The position numbers and the translations under genes are program-made. The notes beneath the pieces are model-generated. The model was not told the origin of the DNA, searched no databases, and saw only the letters and a program-made list of their open reading frames with translations. This document shows, one piece after another, positions 9,831-18,713 of a DNA stretch of 64,000 nt. Location: positions 124,001-188,000 of the forward strand of contig NZ_CALCZQ010000053.1 in the NCBI RefSeq assembly GCF_937903345.1, given 5' to 3'. Within the stretch, counting starts at the first letter, position 1. Every line of letters starts with the position of its first letter. This DNA is from an uncultured Emticicia sp. Lineage in GTDB: Bacteria > Bacteroidota > Bacteroidia > Cytophagales > Spirosomataceae.

Positions 9831-11714
9831 ATGAAAAAGCATATTCTGTTTATTATATTCTTATTTTCTTTTCTGAATGCAGTGTCTACTACTAAACCTT
9901 TGAGTAATCGCATTGCCAACTATGATATTTCAGTAAAAATCGACCCCGAAAAACATACGCTTGATGGCAGAGAAACGCTTGTATGGACAAATACTTCGAC
10001 TGACTACATCTCCGAATTACAATTTCATTTGTACCTCAATGCCTTCAAAAACAAAAACTCGACATTTATGAAAGAATCGGGTGGACAACTTCGTGGCGAA
10101 ATGATGGATGCTAAAAACAAAGAGAATTTTGGTTGGATTGATATAATTTCGATGAAAGTGCGTAATGGAGAATATTTGACTTCAAAAATCAAATTTATTC
10201 AACCCGACGACCTCAACGAAAATGACCAAACCGTATTAAGTGTTTTGCTCAGTCGTCCGCTTGCACCTAACGAAAGCCTCACACTCGACATCAATTTCAA
10301 GGCTCGCTTACCCAAAGTTTTTGCTCGAACTGGTTATGTGGGCGATTTTTATTTAGTTGGACAATGGTTTCCAAAAATCGGGGTTTATGAGCCCGCTGGA
10401 ATGCGTTATGCTAAACGTAGTGCTTGGAATTGTCATCAGTTTCATGCTGATAGTGAGTTTTATGCCGATTTTGGCACTTACCGCGTTGAAATGACCGTGC
10501 CAAAAAACTTTGTTTTGGCTGCAAGTGGCGTTTTTCAGGACGAAAAAACAAACAAAGACGATACAAAAACTATCAGCTACCGAGCCGATGATGTACATGA
10601 TTTTGCTTGGACGATTTCGCCCCGATTTGAAGTAAGTGAACGCCAATGGAAGCATGTAAAAATAAAAGCAGTCATGCAGCCCGAACACAGTGGTAGCACC
10701 GAACGCTATTTTCAGTCGGCGATCGCGGCTTTGGAATATTTTCAGAAACATCTTGGGAAGTATCCGTACGAAATACTTACTTTGGTTGACCCACCAATCC
10801 AAGCCTCAGGTTCATCTGGCATGGAATACCCAACTTTTATTACTTGCGGTGAAACTTTTTGGGGATTACCAAACGGTATTCGCTCACCCGAAGTAGTCAC
10901 CATACATGAATTCGGCCATCAGTATTTTCAAGGAATGCTGGCCTCTAATGAGTTTGAAGAATCATTTTTGGATGAGGGGTTTAATCAATATTACGAAGGT
11001 CGAATCATGGATGCTACCTACGACAAAGGTTCATTAATAAATCTTTTTGGTTTTAAACTCAATGACTCGGAATCCCCTCGAATTGCCTATAAAAGTATGA
11101 AAAACATAAAGATTTCGGAGATTTTTCGAAAATCATGGGAGTATCCCAAAGGAACTTATGGAACATTAACCTATATGAAAACAGCCACGATGCTCCAAAC
11201 ACTCGAAAATTTGATTGGAACGGAAGTGATGGACGAAGTAATGCACTCCTACTTTATCAAATGGCGTTTTAAACACCCATCAGTGAAAGATTTTGTGGCA
11301 ATCGTCAACGAAATTGCTCCGAAACGCACCAATTATAAATACGGCAAAAACTTTGATTGGTATTTTGAGCAAACTCTTTACAAAGCCCCTGATTTTGATT
11401 ACGAAGTAAGTGAAATCAATCAAAATCAATGCACCATCAAACGTCTGGGAGATATGATTATTCCAACTGAAATATTGGTCAAGTTTATCGACGGAAAAGA
11501 AGAATTAATCAGTTGGAATGGAGAAGATTACTCTAAAGTGTTAAAGTTTGAAAAGCCAATCAGTTCGGTAGCAATTGACCCAAAAAACAAGATTTTGTTT
11601 GATTTAAACCTCAACAATAATAGTCGAACTGTAGAGCAATCTTCGTACCCTTTCGTGAAATATGCCATTAAAATAATGTTTTGGGTGCAAAATTTCATGA
11701 GTTGGGTGGGATAA
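9831..11714 (+). CDS. M1 family metallopeptidase
   Basis: A 627-residue exported zinc aminopeptidase-like protein with an N-terminal signal peptide (KKHILFIIFLFSFLNAVS). The zinc site is HEFGH with His359, Glu360 and His363, and the third ligand is Glu382 in FLDEGFNQYY, the standard M1 spacing. The GAMEN-type exopeptidase motif appears as GSSGMEYP, so this is a variant. The first 300 residues are the usual beta saddle domain. A C-terminal hydrophobic stretch (MFWVQNFMSW) is short. Probable role is peptide trimming in the periplasm. Confidence 0.9.
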   Translation: MKKHILFIIFLFSFLNAVSTTKPLSNRIANYDISVKIDPEKHTLDGRETLVWTNTSTDYISELQFHLYLNAFKNKNSTFMKESGGQLRGEMMDAKNKENFGWIDIISMKVRNGEYLTSKIKFIQPDDLNENDQTVLSVLLSRPLAPNESLTLDINFKARLPKVFARTGYVGDFYLVGQWFPKIGVYEPAGMRYAKRSAWNCHQFHADSEFYADFGTYRVEMTVPKNFVLAASGVFQDEKTNKDDTKTISYRADDVHDFAWTISPRFEVSERQWKHVKIKAVMQPEHSGSTERYFQSAIAALEYFQKHLGKYPYEILTLVDPPIQASGSSGMEYPTFITCGETFWGLPNGIRSPEVVTIHEFGHQYFQGMLASNEFEESFLDEGFNQYYEGRIMDATYDKGSLINLFGFKLNDSESPRIAYKSMKNIKISEIFRKSWEYPKGTYGTLTYMKTATMLQTLENLIGTEVMDEVMHSYFIKWRFKHPSVKDFVAIVNEIAPKRTNYKYGKNFDWYFEQTLYKAPDFDYEVSEINQNQCTIKRLGDMIIPTEILVKFIDGKEELISWNGEDYSKVLKFEKPISSVAIDPKNKILFDLNLNNNSRTVEQSSYPFVKYAIKIMFWVQNFMSWVG

Positions 11715-11754
11715 TTAGTCCTCAGTTTTCAATCAAAAAGGGTATGTAAATTCT

Positions 11755-11781
11755 GACGTCATGGTTTGAAACCATGACGTC
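11755..11781. terminator. Perfect palindrome terminator
   Basis: GACGTCATGGTTT and its exact complement AAACCATGACGTC are separated by one base, between the convergent M1 peptidase and symporter genes. It probably acts as a bidirectional terminator, although no long T run follows on the plus strand. Confidence 0.65.
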
Positions 11782-11800
11782 CTTTCAGTTAAAAAACAAA

Positions 11801-13243
11801 CTACTCTGCCTTTCTCGAAAGCAACCAAAGTCCTACGAATGTTATAAATCCGTTGAGCATCAATTTCGAGAACCCAAATTCAAAATCGAACGCTGCTTTC
11901 GTAAATTCTTCAACCGCATACGTCAAAAAAGGTGCGGCTACACATACAAATGGCACAAATTTATCTAATAATGGACGTTTGAGATAAAGTCCAAAGGCAA
12001 AAAGTCCGAGCAATGGACCATAAGTATAACCCGCAATACTAAATACTGCCGAAATAACTTCTTGACTATTTAATGCTCTAAAAATTAGAATAACAATGAT
12101 AAAAACCACCGTAAAGCCAATATGTACATAATGTTTTAAGGTTTGACGTTTGGCTTCTTCATATTTTTCGATATTCAAAAAATCTACACAAAATGATGTA
12201 GTGAGAGCCGTAAGAGCCGAGTCTGAACTGGCATAAGTAGCGGCAGTAATTCCGAGTAAAAAAGTTACGGCAGCCAAAGTTCCAAAATGATTTCCAAGTG
12301 CCAACGAAGGATATAAATCATCCGTTTTGATAGGAATTGGAATACCCATTTTTTCAGAATAAATATACAAAAGAACGCCTAAACTTAAGAAAAGTAGATT
12401 GATGAAAACCAAAACTACATAAAACCAAAACATATTTTTTTGTGCCTCACCGATGCTTTTACAAGTAAGGTTTTTCTGCATCAAATCTTGGTCTAGACCA
12501 GTCATAACGATAGCAATAAATGCTCCCGACAAGAAATCTTTCACGAAATGGTGTTTATTAGCCCAATCCCAAACAAAAATCTTTGAATATTGGCTGTCTC
12601 GTACGGTTGAAAACAAATCGCCAACGCCCAAGTCAAGTTGTTTTCCAATCAAATAGATTGTCAAAACTAAAGCCGTAAGCAAGAAAAACGTTTGAAGAGT
12701 ATCGGTAATGATGATTGTTTTTACGCCACCTTTGAAAGTGTAAACAAAAATCAAAGCCATTGCAATCATAACAGTCACCTCAAAAGGAACGCCCAAATCA
12801 TCAAAAATAGCAAGTTGTAAAACCTGTACTGCCACATACATTCGTACAGCCGAACCAATGGTTCGAGAAAGTAAGAAAAAAGCCGAACCAGTTTTATACG
12901 ACCAAAAACCAAAGCGTTTTTCAAGATAACCGTATATCGAAATCAGATTCAGTCGATAATACATCGGCATCAAAATCGTGGCAATTACCCAATAGCCAAC
13001 GGCGTAACCTAGCACTACTTGAAAATAAGAAAATTGAATTTTACCTACTGCACCTGGCACCGAAACGAACGTTACACCCGAAATTGATGTTCCAATCATA
13101 CCAAAAGCCACCAAATACCATGGTGATTGGCGATTAGCCGTAAAAAAAGTATTAGTATCAGCTCCACGAGCTGTATAAAAAGAAATTGCAATCAAAATTA
13201 AGAAGTAAATTACCAGAATCGTTAGTGCGAGAGTTGATGACAT
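11801..13243 (-). CDS. Sodium:solute symporter (SSS family)
   Basis: A 480-residue polytopic inner-membrane protein with about 13 hydrophobic helices. The N-terminus is TLALTILVIYFLILIAISF, followed by the family-typical NRQSPWYLVAFGMIGTSISG with the small/Ser-rich sodium-site helix. GITAATYASSDSALTALTTS matches the conserved SSS signature that contributes sodium ligands. The substrate (sugar, amino acid, sialate or other) cannot be assigned. It is transcribed alone, convergent with the peptidase gene. Confidence 0.9.
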   Translation of the reverse strand: MSSTLALTILVIYFLILIAISFYTARGADTNTFFTANRQSPWYLVAFGMIGTSISGVTFVSVPGAVGKIQFSYFQVVLGYAVGYWVIATILMPMYYRLNLISIYGYLEKRFGFWSYKTGSAFFLLSRTIGSAVRMYVAVQVLQLAIFDDLGVPFEVTVMIAMALIFVYTFKGGVKTIIITDTLQTFFLLTALVLTIYLIGKQLDLGVGDLFSTVRDSQYSKIFVWDWANKHHFVKDFLSGAFIAIVMTGLDQDLMQKNLTCKSIGEAQKNMFWFYVVLVFINLLFLSLGVLLYIYSEKMGIPIPIKTDDLYPSLALGNHFGTLAAVTFLLGITAATYASSDSALTALTTSFCVDFLNIEKYEEAKRQTLKHYVHIGFTVVFIIVILIFRALNSQEVISAVFSIAGYTYGPLLGLFAFGLYLKRPLLDKFVPFVCVAAPFLTYAVEEFTKAAFDFEFGFSKLMLNGFITFVGLWLLSRKAE

Positions 13244-13445
13244 AAATGCTTTGTGTTTAAAATCTTATCCAAATATCAAAACTTTTTTTTCGATAACAAA
13301 ACTACACTTTCATAAGAATGAATTATCTTAGCATTAGAATTTGATTTTTGTTACTCTAAAAATGTATTTTTCTTTTTTAAAACCACTTGATTATCAGCTT
13401 TCTATAAACATTAATTTACCCAAATTTGTGCAAAAACCTAGACAA

Positions 13446-13739
13446 ATGACAACGTTACCAAATCCAGAAATTGAAGTAATTGAAGAGATTACAGAAGATC
13501 TCTCTGCTATTAAATTATGGGAACTAATCGTTTTCAATGATGACATCAATACTTTTGACCATGTAATTTCAACCTTAATTGATGTCTGCCAACACACGCC
13601 AGAACAAGCCGAACAATGTACTTTGATTATCCATTACAAAGGCAAATGCAGTGTAAAATCAGGCGATTTTGAGGAACTTGCTGCCCTACGTAATGAAATT
13701 TGCCGTAGAGAAATTTCAGCAGAAATACAATTGAGATAG
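13446..13739 (+). CDS. clpS: ClpS adaptor of the ClpAP protease
   Basis: A 97-residue protein starting at 13446 (MTTLPNPEIEVIEE). An in-frame ATG at 13362 would add an atypical 28-residue extension. The core LIVFNDDINTFDHVISTL carries the NDDxxTxxxV signature that binds N-degron residues, and CTLIIHYKGKCSVKSG continues the ClpS fold. It delivers N-end-rule substrates to ClpA or ClpC. A variant -7 box TATCTTAG lies at 13324-13331. That would give a leader of about 110 bases with the preferred start. Confidence 0.9.
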   Translation: MTTLPNPEIEVIEEITEDLSAIKLWELIVFNDDINTFDHVISTLIDVCQHTPEQAEQCTLIIHYKGKCSVKSGDFEELAALRNEICRREISAEIQLR

Positions 13740-13863
13740 TTTTTGTTGATAAACTAAATAACATTCGTTGAACAAAATTAAGGTCAGGCGTAGAAGTTCG
13801 AATCTCTTCTTCATCACATTATCAAAAAACTGTCGTCAATGGACAGTGGACTTAAAATAAAGA

Positions 13864-14469
13864 ATGAATTTCCCCTCCAAATTAATAGAAGAAGCTGTTA
13901 TTGAAATATCAAAGCTACCTGGAATTGGCAAAAAATCGGCTTTGAGATTAGCTTTGCACTTATTGAAAAGAGATGAATCTCAAACCCAATTGTTGGCTGA
14001 AGCACTTATCAGTTTACGAACAAAAACTACTTTTTGTCGTAAATGCCATAATATTTCTGATGCAGATCTTTGCCTGATTTGTACTTCTCCACGCCGCGAT
14101 GCTGCAATTCTTTGTATCGTTGAAGACACTCGTGATGTACTGGCCATAGAAAACACCGCCCAATATCGCGGACTTTATCATATTTTGGGAGGAATCATAT
14201 CGCCTTTGATGGGCATCGGCCCAAACGATTTGAATATTGATTCTTTGATAAAAAGAGTCGAGCAAGAGCCTGATATTCAAGAAGTTATCTTGGCACTCAG
14301 CCCAACAATGGAAGGCGATACGACTGCATTTTATCTACAAAAAAGATTAAAACCTTTCAACAAAAAGATAAGTACCATCGCCCGTGGAATTCCAATCGGT
14401 GGCGATCTCGAATATGCAGATGAACTAACCCTCGGACGTAGTATTTTGAGTAGGATAGCTTATGAATAG
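13864..14469 (+). CDS. recR: Recombination mediator RecR
   Basis: A 201-residue protein of normal length. It has an N-terminal helix-hairpin-helix (LPGIGKKSALRLA, 18-30), a four-cysteine zinc finger (Cys58, 61, 70, 73), and a Toprim domain with VEDTRD and SPTMEGDTTAFY. The C-terminus IARGIPIGGDLEYADELTLG is the family signature. It works with RecO to load RecA on gapped DNA. Confidence 0.96.
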   Translation: MNFPSKLIEEAVIEISKLPGIGKKSALRLALHLLKRDESQTQLLAEALISLRTKTTFCRKCHNISDADLCLICTSPRRDAAILCIVEDTRDVLAIENTAQYRGLYHILGGIISPLMGIGPNDLNIDSLIKRVEQEPDIQEVILALSPTMEGDTTAFYLQKRLKPFNKKISTIARGIPIGGDLEYADELTLGRSILSRIAYE

Positions 14470-14534
14470 GGTTCGACATCGCTCACCATCCACTAAGCAA
14501 TATAATATTTTACAAATGCTTTCAGACAAAAAAT

Positions 14535-15188
14535 ATGATACCAAAAGTAAAAATCTGTTGTATTAGTTCGTCACTTGAAGCCAAACAAGCCATCAGTTAC
14601 GGAGCTTCAGCTTTGGGGTTGGTAGCAAAAATGCCAAGTGGGCCGGGGCCTATTTCTGATGAATTGATTCAGGAAATAGTCCGAACAATACCTCCGCCGA
14701 TTGCATCGTTTCTACTAAGCAGTCGCACAGATAGTTTGGCAATTATTCAACATCAGAAAACAGTCAATTCAAATGTAATTCAACTTGTTGATGCTTTGCA
14801 GACAGGCACTTACGATGATTTTAGAAGAGAAATTCCTGCAATAAAAATTGTTCAAGTAATTCATGTAATTGACGAAAAAACGTTGGATGAAGCCCTCGAA
14901 ATTTCTGAGAAAGTTGATGCACTTTTACTTGATTCGGGAAACCCAAATTTGGCAGTAAAAGAACTCGGCGGCACAGGCAGAGTACACAACTGGACAATTA
15001 GCCGAAAAATTGTGGAGCAATCAAAGATACCCGTTTTCTTGGCGGGTGGACTAAAAACCGAAAACATAAGAGCCGCCATTGATGCAGTGCAACCTTATGG
15101 TATAGACTTATGCAGCGGTGTCCGCACAAACGGCAAATTAGACCCTCATAAATTAGAAGCGTTTTTTAATGAGGTTAATCGAGTTTAA
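14535..15188 (+). CDS. TrpF-like (phosphoribosylanthranilate isomerase family) protein
   Basis: A 217-residue (beta/alpha)8-barrel protein. The catalytic Cys (KICCISS) and the catalytic Asp (LLLDSG) of phosphoribosylanthranilate isomerase are both present, and the phosphate-binding FLAGGLKTENI and GIDLCSGVRT are intact. The canonical SPRY/F loop is replaced by MPSGPGPI, so the Arg that contacts the anthranilate carboxylate in the Thermotoga enzyme is missing. No other trp gene is nearby. It belongs to a recognisable MPSGPG subfamily whose substrate may differ from that of TrpF. Confidence 0.75.
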   Translation: MIPKVKICCISSSLEAKQAISYGASALGLVAKMPSGPGPISDELIQEIVRTIPPPIASFLLSSRTDSLAIIQHQKTVNSNVIQLVDALQTGTYDDFRREIPAIKIVQVIHVIDEKTLDEALEISEKVDALLLDSGNPNLAVKELGGTGRVHNWTISRKIVEQSKIPVFLAGGLKTENIRAAIDAVQPYGIDLCSGVRTNGKLDPHKLEAFFNEVNRV

Positions 15189-15278
15189 TTCAATTTTTAA
15201 AAAACTTTAATATCGATTTTGTATAAAAAATCATTACCTTTAATTACAGTTATTAAGTTACCATAATTTTCATAAATC

Positions 15279-15983
15279 ATGAATAGAAAAGATTTCATCA
15301 AAGCCTTTATAGGAAGTACTTTCGCTTTTAAGTTAAGCGATACTTTTGCAAGTAAACCAGTCTTTTTCGACGGAATGTTTACCCTCGCTCCTCTCCCATA
15401 CGCCAACGATGCTCTTGAGCCACATATCGACAAAATGACGATGGAAATTCACCACGACCGTCACCACAAAGCGTATATCGATAACCTCAACAAAGCAATT
15501 GCGGGAACTGATATGGAGAAACTTTCAATCGACCAATTATTGAGCAATATTAGCAAATATCCAGTTGCAGTTAGAAATAATGGTGGTGGACATTGGAATC
15601 ATACTTTTTTCTGGCAAATCATGGCACCAAATGCTGGCGGTCTTCCTTCGGGAAAATTAGCTGATGCTATCACGGCAACTTTTGGTGGTTTCGATAAAAT
15701 GAAAGAAGAATTTGGTAAAGCTGCCACGACTCGTTTTGGTTCGGGTTGGGCTTGGTTAATCGTTACGCCTGACAAGAAATTGAAAATCGTTTCAACGGCC
15801 AATCAAGATAACCCATTGATGGATGTAGCAACTGACAAAGGAACACCAATTTTGGCTCTTGATGTTTGGGAACACGCTTATTATTTGAAATACCAAAACA
15901 AACGTGCCGATTACGTAGCCGCTTTCTGGAATGTTGTAAACTGGAAAAAAGTAAGCGAAAACTTTGAGGCAGCAATGAAATAA
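15279..15983 (+). CDS. Superoxide dismutase, Mn-type, with Tat-like leader
   Basis: A 234-residue Fe/Mn superoxide dismutase. The mature part starts near residue 36 (LAPLPYANDALEPHIDKMTM). Metal ligands are His58 (EIHHDRHH), the His of WNHTFFW, and Asp and His in LDVWEHAYY. TANQDNPLM places the outer-sphere Gln as in Mn enzymes. The extra N-terminus NRKDFIKAF resembles a twin-arginine leader with an RK pair, suggesting export. The hydrophobic core is weak, so localisation is uncertain. Confidence 0.92.
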   Translation: MNRKDFIKAFIGSTFAFKLSDTFASKPVFFDGMFTLAPLPYANDALEPHIDKMTMEIHHDRHHKAYIDNLNKAIAGTDMEKLSIDQLLSNISKYPVAVRNNGGGHWNHTFFWQIMAPNAGGLPSGKLADAITATFGGFDKMKEEFGKAATTRFGSGWAWLIVTPDKKLKIVSTANQDNPLMDVATDKGTPILALDVWEHAYYLKYQNKRADYVAAFWNVVNWKKVSENFEAAMK

Positions 15984-16031
15984 AATTTAGAAAGAATTGG
16001 AGCGGCAACAGCTCTTAATTCATTTTATACC

Positions 16032-16068
16032 AAAAGAGGCTCATTTCACATCGGAACGAGCCTCTTTT
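16032..16068 (+). terminator. Terminator after superoxide dismutase
   Basis: The stem AAAAGAGGCTC/GAGCCTCTTTT is followed by a T run. It is probably bidirectional, since the receptor gene ends at 16099 on the other strand. Confidence 0.85.
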
Positions 16069-16098
16069 TGTATATAAAAACGAATAAAACTTATCAAT

Positions 16099-18525
16099 TC
16101 AGAACTTTATTCCAGCCGAAACATAACATGTACGGCCATCCGCTGGCAAAATACCTGGACCTGGATAGCCACCTGCACGGCGAGTAAAATAACGCTCATC
16201 GGTTAGATTATTTATCCCACCTTGTATATTGTAATTTTTCAAGAATTTGAAACTTGCCGAAAGGTCTTGCACTGTATAGGCTGGAATTACACCCGTTGTT
16301 GCAGCAGCATTGGGTACTTCAGTATTAGCAGCATCGGCATAAGCTTTTCCAATATCGCTCAACTGCCACGTAATAGAAAAGCCTTTTTTGTTGTAAGTAA
16401 TGCCAAAACGATTGATTTTACTTGGTGCATTTTCCACTTTTTTACCCGAAAGATTACCTTCAATAACCTGTCCGTTTACAACTGAAGTGATCTTAAAATC
16501 ACGATAAGTGGCATCTATGTATGCGATAGAGGCAAATACACTCAAATACCCAATTTTAGATTTTTTGAAGAATGCTGTTACTGGGTCAAATTCGATATAC
16601 CCTTCAAAACCTTGACTTATCGAACGCCCTAAGTTTGTACGAAACTGGTAACGTTGCTTAGCGGTATTAGTCTGTGTTATTGTTCCGATTCGATTATTAT
16701 AATTTACATAGAAATAATCAACATCGAAATTTAGATAATTCCCCACTTTGCCACGATACCCAAAATCAAAATTATAACCACGAGCATCTTGTAGGTTTTC
16801 ATCAATTATATCAGTTGTAGCAGCAGGCGTTAGGTCAGAAATCAAAACTGGGCGATAAGCCTGTGAAATATTGCTATAAAACTCTGATTGCCCAGTCAGA
16901 TGATACTCAGCCCCACCACCAAAAAGCAAGAAACTACGATTACGGATCATAGGTGAAAGATTATTGGCTTGACCATTTATCAAACTAAAACACCCTTGCA
17001 TGGTAGAACTGATGTTTTCTATTCTGGCTCCGGCTGTCATCAAAAACTTTTTCGAGAATCTAAAAATATTTTCAAAGAAAGCCGCCTTATTGATATTATT
17101 GAAATATAAATCACGTGGATATTCGCCTTCTATACTAAATTCAATATCTTTACCGATAGAACCTTTACCTTGTTGCTGACGGTCAATATTTCCATTATAG
17201 TAGCGTAAGCCGCTTGCTACCGTATTATTTATGCCCAAAAACTTATAGCTGTTAATAAATTTAAGTTCTGAACCATAATTATTATAATAGTCTCTATCGA
17301 CTTGTCGGTTTGATGTCAAATTATCAACAGTTGTAATGGCCGAAATATTGCCAACACTACTCCGCTCGGCAATCACGCCAAAAGCCTTCCAGCTCAACTT
17401 TGTTTTCTCACTAAAAATATACTCTGCCGAAAGCGAAGGCACCAACCAAGGCGTACTAAACCAATTTCGACTTCGCAAACTTTGACGTGCCTCTTGGGCA
17501 AATTGGCCGTCTGTCAAACCACCTGCTTGCTGGCTTTTGTAGGTCATGTAAGTTACCTCTGCCCCTATTTTAAATTTATTAGTAATGGCATAACTCAACT
17601 CGGCATGAGCGTGGTCTGTATTATAATAACTATTTGCTCTCCAACCATTACCAAATCGTTTTTGGTAATAAGCTGTATAACTCAAACGCCCTTCTGTACC
17701 GCCGATATAATTAAAAGTACTAAACAAACCATTGCTGCCAAAGGTATTCTGTGATTCGACAACGACACGAGTGGAAATATCTGGCTTACGAAGTACAAAA
17801 TTCATCAAGCCGCCAAATTGCGGACCGTATTGTAATGAGGATGCACCACGCACAATTTCAATGCGGTCAACCACTTCCATTGGTGGAGTATAATAGGCTT
17901 CTGGATAACCCATTGGATCGGGCGTAATGTCATAGCCATTCATTCTAAGATTAAACTCCCATGAACGATTCGGACTCAAACCACGTGAAGCAACACCTAA
18001 TTGAATACCCGAACCATCATTTTCCCATACCGAAATCCCAGGGGTCCGACTAAATATCTGACGACTATTATTCATCGCCAAATTGGCGTTGATATTATCA
18101 AGTTTTATTACTTCGTTTTTCTTTGCGGCATAAATGGAATATCCATCAACTTCGGCTAAATGTTCGTTTCCTCTTACTCCGCGACTTGCCACCACACGAA
18201 CATCTTTCAATAGAGTTGTTTCTTCTTCCAATTCAAAATTAAGTCTTTTTACCTCATTTTCTTGAAGTGAAAAACTCAATTCTTTACTTTTCAAACCAAT
18301 GCTCGAAACCAAAACTGTATAATTACCAGCCTTCAATCCCTTGATTAAATATTCACCATTTGTATTTGTTTGAACACCTCTGACCGTTCCTTTCAACGTT
18401 ACACTCACCCCCACAATCGCTTGTTTCGATTGATCCATCACCTTTCCAAAAACAGCAACTTTTTGCCCAAAAGTGGCAAAACTCACAACACAAAAAAGTA
18501 AAACTGTATTAACCAAATACTTCAT
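16099..18525 (-). CDS. FecA-like TonB-dependent receptor
   Basis: An 808-residue outer-membrane receptor. In order: signal peptide (VNTVLLFCVVSFATFGQ), CarboxypepD_reg-like domain (about 25-110), plug (about 115-250) and 22-strand barrel ending in ...CYVSAGIKF with the terminal Phe used by the BAM machinery. The plug contains NGYDITPDPMGYPEAYYTPP and VDRIEIVRGASSLQYG, characteristic of ferric-dicitrate or siderophore receptors. Two Fur-type palindromes upstream support iron repression. The exact ferric chelate is not known. Confidence 0.92.
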   Translation of the reverse strand: MKYLVNTVLLFCVVSFATFGQKVAVFGKVMDQSKQAIVGVSVTLKGTVRGVQTNTNGEYLIKGLKAGNYTVLVSSIGLKSKELSFSLQENEVKRLNFELEEETTLLKDVRVVASRGVRGNEHLAEVDGYSIYAAKKNEVIKLDNINANLAMNNSRQIFSRTPGISVWENDGSGIQLGVASRGLSPNRSWEFNLRMNGYDITPDPMGYPEAYYTPPMEVVDRIEIVRGASSLQYGPQFGGLMNFVLRKPDISTRVVVESQNTFGSNGLFSTFNYIGGTEGRLSYTAYYQKRFGNGWRANSYYNTDHAHAELSYAITNKFKIGAEVTYMTYKSQQAGGLTDGQFAQEARQSLRSRNWFSTPWLVPSLSAEYIFSEKTKLSWKAFGVIAERSSVGNISAITTVDNLTSNRQVDRDYYNNYGSELKFINSYKFLGINNTVASGLRYYNGNIDRQQQGKGSIGKDIEFSIEGEYPRDLYFNNINKAAFFENIFRFSKKFLMTAGARIENISSTMQGCFSLINGQANNLSPMIRNRSFLLFGGGAEYHLTGQSEFYSNISQAYRPVLISDLTPAATTDIIDENLQDARGYNFDFGYRGKVGNYLNFDVDYFYVNYNNRIGTITQTNTAKQRYQFRTNLGRSISQGFEGYIEFDPVTAFFKKSKIGYLSVFASIAYIDATYRDFKITSVVNGQVIEGNLSGKKVENAPSKINRFGITYNKKGFSITWQLSDIGKAYADAANTEVPNAAATTGVIPAYTVQDLSASFKFLKNYNIQGGINNLTDERYFTRRAGGYPGPGILPADGRTCYVSAGIKF

Positions 18526-18544
18526 TTTATAATTTTTATTTATG

Positions 18545-18561
18545 TTTAGACTAATTCTAAA
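18545..18561. promoter_or_regulatory. Fur-like box, proximal
   Basis: TTTAGA-CTAAT-TCTAAA is a perfect 6-bp inverted repeat with a 5-base spacer, 20 bases upstream of the FecA-like receptor start. It resembles the Bacteroidota iron box. Confidence 0.6.
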
Positions 18562-18603
18562 TAACAGTACAAAGTTAAATATGAAATTTTATCTCACAAA
18601 GAT

Positions 18604-18626
18604 TTATTTAGAATAATTTTAAATAA
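18604..18626. promoter_or_regulatory. Fur-like box, distal
   Basis: The arms TTATTTAGAAT and ATTTTAAATAA are complementary at 10 of 11 positions around a single central base. The site is 79-101 bases upstream of the receptor start and about 88 bases before the topoisomerase gene. It is a second copy of the motif at 18545. Confidence 0.6.
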
Positions 18627-18671
18627 GAACGCAATAAAAATGGTTCCTCGAAAAATAATAGCATTTTTTAC

Positions 18672-18679
18672 TATATTTG
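18672..18679 (+). promoter_or_regulatory. -7 box of the topoisomerase IV gene
   Basis: TATATTTG matches TAnnTTTG exactly, 34 bases before the ATG at 18714. No clear -33 TTTG was found. Confidence 0.5.
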
Positions 18680-18713
18680 CCATAGATTATTATGCTTTCG
18701 CTAACAGACTAAC

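Noticed and set aside
13776..13825. tRNA-like T-arm (GAAGTTCGAATC followed by CTCTTCTTCATCA)
   Set aside because: The T stem has a mismatch and a G-T pair, and no D arm, anticodon arm or acceptor 5' strand can be found upstream. At best it is a 3' fragment; more likely chance.
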